The position numbers and the translations under genes are program-made. 47,343 bases of DNA from Chloroflexota bacterium (GTDB lineage: Bacteria > Chloroflexota > Dehalococcoidia > Lucifugimonadales > Lucifugimonadaceae), in assembly GCA_009838175.1 (NCBI GenBank), contig VXSB01000031.1:1-47343 (forward strand), given 5' to 3'. Positions 44,862 to 47,343 of the stretch are shown one piece after another. Numbering within the stretch: the stretch's first letter is position 1; every line of letters starts with the position of its first letter. Under the pieces are notes generated by a model. The model had not been told where the DNA came from. It worked only from the letters and a program-made list of their open reading frames with translations, and searched no databases.

Positions 44862-45674
44862 ATGGATACGAGAAACAGATTTGAGGGCAAGGTTGCGTTG
44901 CTGACTGGTTCGGCGGCGTCGTTGAAGGGAGAGCGAATGGGCTTCGGCGGTTGCACGGCATGGAAGATGCTCGAAGAGGGAGCAAGAGTCGTCATCACCG
45001 ATATACAGGACGACAGAGGCTACGCCGCAGTCGAGCAAATGCTCTCCGCGGGGCACGATGCGATGTATGCGCACTTAGACGTTCTTGACGAATCTAACTG
45101 GACGGACGTAGTTGATCGGACAGTAGTTGCTTACGGACGGCTCGACATCTTAGTGAACCTTGCCGGTGCTCAGGATCGCGGCACACTCTATGAGGCAGAT
45201 GTCGATGAGTGGCGAAAAGTGATGGAGATCAGCACGACAGGAATTCTCCTCGGTACTCGCGCCGTGATACCACCGATGACGGAAACCGGTGGCGGCTCGA
45301 TAGTCAACATGTCCTCGATGGCCGGCAAATTCGCAGGTGAATACGGGTCAGCCTACGCAATGTCCCGCGCCGGGATGCTCCACTTCACCCGTGCATCAGC
45401 GATTCAGCTCGCAAAGTTCGGCATACGTTGCAACTCGGTCCTGCCCGGATGGGTTCACACACCCTTCACCGAGCACATCTACGCGGTCGATTCAGAACGT
45501 GATTGGCGATCTGAACGAGTACCCCTAGGCAGATGGGGCGAGCCGGAAGAGATCGCCGACGCGGTCTGTTTCCTCGCCTCAGACGAGGCCTCATACATCA
45601 CGGGCTCGGAGTTGTTGGTCGATGGCGGCGTTACAGCAGGATTCAAAGGGAACACGATGCCAAATAGGGATTGA
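44862..45674 (+). CDS. Short-chain dehydrogenase/reductase-like protein with altered tetrad
   Basis: A 270-residue SDR. NAD-binding features are VALLTGSAAS..., DIQDD after strand 2, LDVLDESNW and NLAGAQD. Ser151/152 in NMSSMAG and Tyr165 are in place, but the catalytic Lys is Arg169 (YAMSR instead of YxxxK), and the tetrad Asn position reads EISTTG rather than xxNxxG. The Gly-rich loop has a short insert (TGSAASLKGERMGFGG). PGWVHTPF and the C-terminal YITGSELLVDGG are normal. AGGAG lies 11 nt before the ATG. Activity may be altered or lost. Confidence 0.85.
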   Translation: MDTRNRFEGKVALLTGSAASLKGERMGFGGCTAWKMLEEGARVVITDIQDDRGYAAVEQMLSAGHDAMYAHLDVLDESNWTDVVDRTVVAYGRLDILVNLAGAQDRGTLYEADVDEWRKVMEISTTGILLGTRAVIPPMTETGGGSIVNMSSMAGKFAGEYGSAYAMSRAGMLHFTRASAIQLAKFGIRCNSVLPGWVHTPFTEHIYAVDSERDWRSERVPLGRWGEPEEIADAVCFLASDEASYITGSELLVDGGVTAGFKGNTMPNRD

Positions 45675-45768
45675 AGACGGATACTCTGCGCGTTAAGATT
45701 ACTTCCTCGGAATCCGAAAAGTTGGCACACGCTTGAATGCCATCAAACCCACAAAGAGAATTTGATCG

Positions 45769-47115
45769 ATGATTGATCAGATGAGAAGCCGGATTTTGGA
45801 GTGGGATTGGCGACTCTTCTCGTTCATCATCTTGTTCTTGGGATTGCCGAACGTATATCAGCTGTATCGCGTGCGATTGATCGGCAATGAGATCCCTGAT
45901 TCTGGCAGTCTGGCGATAGTTTCACAGTGGCAGTTTGTGGGGTTAGTGGTGGAAGTGTTCCAAGAGGCTTCCGTGTTGGCGATTTTCTTTTTCTTGGGTT
46001 CACAACTGGGACGTGGTCGTATCGTTCAACTAGATCGAGCGAAGAGTGTGATGTCAATCATCTTCGTCGCTTCGTTGATCTTTTCAATCGGTATTTTTCT
46101 GTTCAGAGACCAGTTCATCACGCTTATCGGCACGTCTGACGAAATCCAAGCTCAAACGCGTAGCTTTCTAGGGATCAACATATTCAGCGTTCCGTTCAGT
46201 CTGTTGGCTGCTGCGATAGTTGTCCTGTTCCAATCACTGCGAATGCGTAGATACGTGTTTCTGATGGCGATCGTCAACGTTGCCCTACAGTTCGCACTGG
46301 ATAGTCTTTTGTTCGGAGGGTATGCCTTTTCGCTTGACGCAGGCGTGATTGGAGTAGGGTGGTCAACCTTGCTTTCCAGTGCGGGATTGTTCGCAGTTGG
46401 GCTAATTCTGTTGATTTTGGACCGCGGTGTGTCAACAGAAATGTTAGCTACGCTTCCGACTTTCGCCGATATGAAGGATTATCTGCGCGTCGGATTGGGA
46501 AGCGGCACCGACAGCTTAGTTCGCAACGTGGCTTACTTCGTGATGATCGTACGGATCGTCAACACGATCGGTTCTGAGGAAATCGGAGGTTACTACCTCG
46601 CCATCCAAGTCCTGTGGAGTTTCATGTTGGTACCGGTGCTGGCTTTGGCGGACACTACAAAGGCATTGGTTGCCAACTCAGCTCACGATATTCCACGGGT
46701 GCGGATTCTTTGGTACACATCTATGGGCATTACGGCTTGCATGATCTTGATTTGGCTGGCCTTGGTTCCGCTATTCCCGAGTTTCGCGAATTTCTTGTCC
46801 GATGATGAGACAACGGTAAGTTGGGCGATCACGGCATTCAGCCTACTTTTCGTGCCATATGTGTTGTTCTGCTTCAATACGGTTTCAGATGGTGTGTTTT
46901 ACGGGGTCGGACAGACCAAATTCATGGCTTACCAATCGCTGCTAACCAACGGTACGGTCTATCTTGTCGGTTTCGTGCTCTACGCGTTGGGCATCTGGGA
47001 ACCAACATTCCAGAGTGTCATGTTGCTGTTCTCGCTAGGTATTCTCGTGGATTCGATTCTCACGATACTTTTCCTGCTTAAGGTTCTCTACTTAGATACG
47101 ACCGATCGCCTATGA
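45769..47115 (+). CDS. MATE-like multidrug/metabolite exporter
   Basis: A 448-residue polytopic membrane protein with about 12 hydrophobic segments arranged as two repeats of six, typical of MATE antiporters. VYQLYRVRLIGNE near the N-terminus and the later LRVGLGSGTDSLVRNVAYF (start of the second half) resemble the family's duplicated first-helix regions; ALADTTKALVANSAHDIPR resembles the conserved loop after helix 8. The usual early Asp/Pro signature is not obvious. The substrate is unknown. It lies 94 nt after the SDR gene, probably with its own promoter. Confidence 0.75.
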   Translation: MIDQMRSRILEWDWRLFSFIILFLGLPNVYQLYRVRLIGNEIPDSGSLAIVSQWQFVGLVVEVFQEASVLAIFFFLGSQLGRGRIVQLDRAKSVMSIIFVASLIFSIGIFLFRDQFITLIGTSDEIQAQTRSFLGINIFSVPFSLLAAAIVVLFQSLRMRRYVFLMAIVNVALQFALDSLLFGGYAFSLDAGVIGVGWSTLLSSAGLFAVGLILLILDRGVSTEMLATLPTFADMKDYLRVGLGSGTDSLVRNVAYFVMIVRIVNTIGSEEIGGYYLAIQVLWSFMLVPVLALADTTKALVANSAHDIPRVRILWYTSMGITACMILIWLALVPLFPSFANFLSDDETTVSWAITAFSLLFVPYVLFCFNTVSDGVFYGVGQTKFMAYQSLLTNGTVYLVGFVLYALGIWEPTFQSVMLLFSLGILVDSILTILFLLKVLYLDTTDRL

Positions 47116-47173
47116 GTTCCAGTCAGACAATCACACTTGACTCTCGCAACATCTGTAGTAATATAACGACTAA

Positions 47174-47203
47174 GCGCCGATCCGACGACCGTCGGAGCGG
47201 CGC
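47174..47203. terminator. Strong hairpin downstream of the MATE-like gene
   Basis: GCGCCG...CGGCGC (outer, 6 bp) and TCCGAC...GTCGGA (inner, 6 bp) are separated by one mismatch and capped by a GACC loop. It lies 58 nt after the stop. No U tract follows, so termination is uncertain. Confidence 0.35.
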
Positions 47204-47279
47204 CCACGAAAACGAAGAATCGCCGCGTCGAGACGGGTCTGCGCAACCTTTTCCGATGCAGCTTAAACACAACTGAATA

Positions 47280-47343
47280 ATGAAGTATTGGCAACGGGCG
47301 GGAGTGCACGGGGCGCTGACGGCGCCCGCCGGCGGTGCCCGCC
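47280..47343 (+). other. Very G+C-rich right edge, possibly the start of a gene
   Basis: An ATG at 47280 opens a frame (MKYWQRAGVHGALTAPAGG...) that runs off the window. No ribosome binding site precedes it. GGGCGC and GCGCCC around 47311-47327 can form a hairpin, and the composition is far more G+C-rich than the rest. Either the first codons of a gene or a repeat; the sequence is too short to decide. Between 47116 and 47279 I see only the hairpin above. Confidence 0.2.

Overview
The window is a densely packed bacterial chromosome segment of moderate G+C. Its gene set points to a Chloroflexota-type bacterium, possibly near the marine SAR202/Dehalococcoidia group. The reasons are enolase-superfamily sugar-acid enzymes in two places, a PhyH dioxygenase, the SCO1664/DUF3090 pair, HtpX with PspAB, a T-box on citramalate synthase and a large Alu-type SRP RNA. 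This placement is inference from gene content, not a phylogeny. No phage, IS element or CRISPR array is visible.

Layout. 1-437: no convincing gene, but about 250 nt of strongly self-complementary DNA that may be an unidentified structured RNA. 438-4018 (minus): PhyH dioxygenase, YcaQ-type DNA glycosylase, and the SCO1664-like and DUF3090 proteins. 4055-6143: promoter, T-box leader and citramalate synthase, meeting a convergent inositol-monophosphatase-family gene. 7278-12090: htpX, pspAB, a glutamine-amidotransferase-like protein that has lost its catalytic triad, and gyrA. 12123-18029: MmpL transporter with a coupled CrtC-like lipoprotein, flavin reductase, rplU-rpmA-rpmE and a DUF1385 membrane protein. 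18057-22118 (minus): a histidine cluster (hisH, hisA, hisF, hisIE) that includes a cobalamin adenosyltransferase and a methyltransferase. 22134-23617: erpA and ygfZ. Then come tRNA-Gly(UCC), an enolase-superfamily dehydratase and an ATP sulfurylase with a degenerate APS-kinase-like tail.

27174-35555: a VIT-family transporter, a minus-strand three-gene set (enolase-superfamily enzyme, SelA-like PLP enzyme, ThDP enzyme) that looks like a catabolic operon of unknown substrate, and divergent serine hydrolase and DUF885 genes. 35615-39264 (minus): SulP transporter and two tandem metallo-beta-lactamase-fold paralogs. 39324-44616: lepA, galU (opposite strand), SRP RNA, rsmA, ispE and a small membrane protein. 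44617-47343: palindromic repeats, a short-chain dehydrogenase with altered catalytic residues, a MATE-like transporter and a G+C-rich right edge.

The window mixes core functions (translation, DNA topology, protein targeting, Fe-S maturation, isoprenoid, histidine and isoleucine synthesis) with accessory catabolism and transport. The observations most worth checking are the compact T-box with a candidate AUC specifier, the left-edge structured element, the triad-less amidotransferase, the ATP sulfurylase with a dead kinase-like domain, and the three-gene catabolic set.
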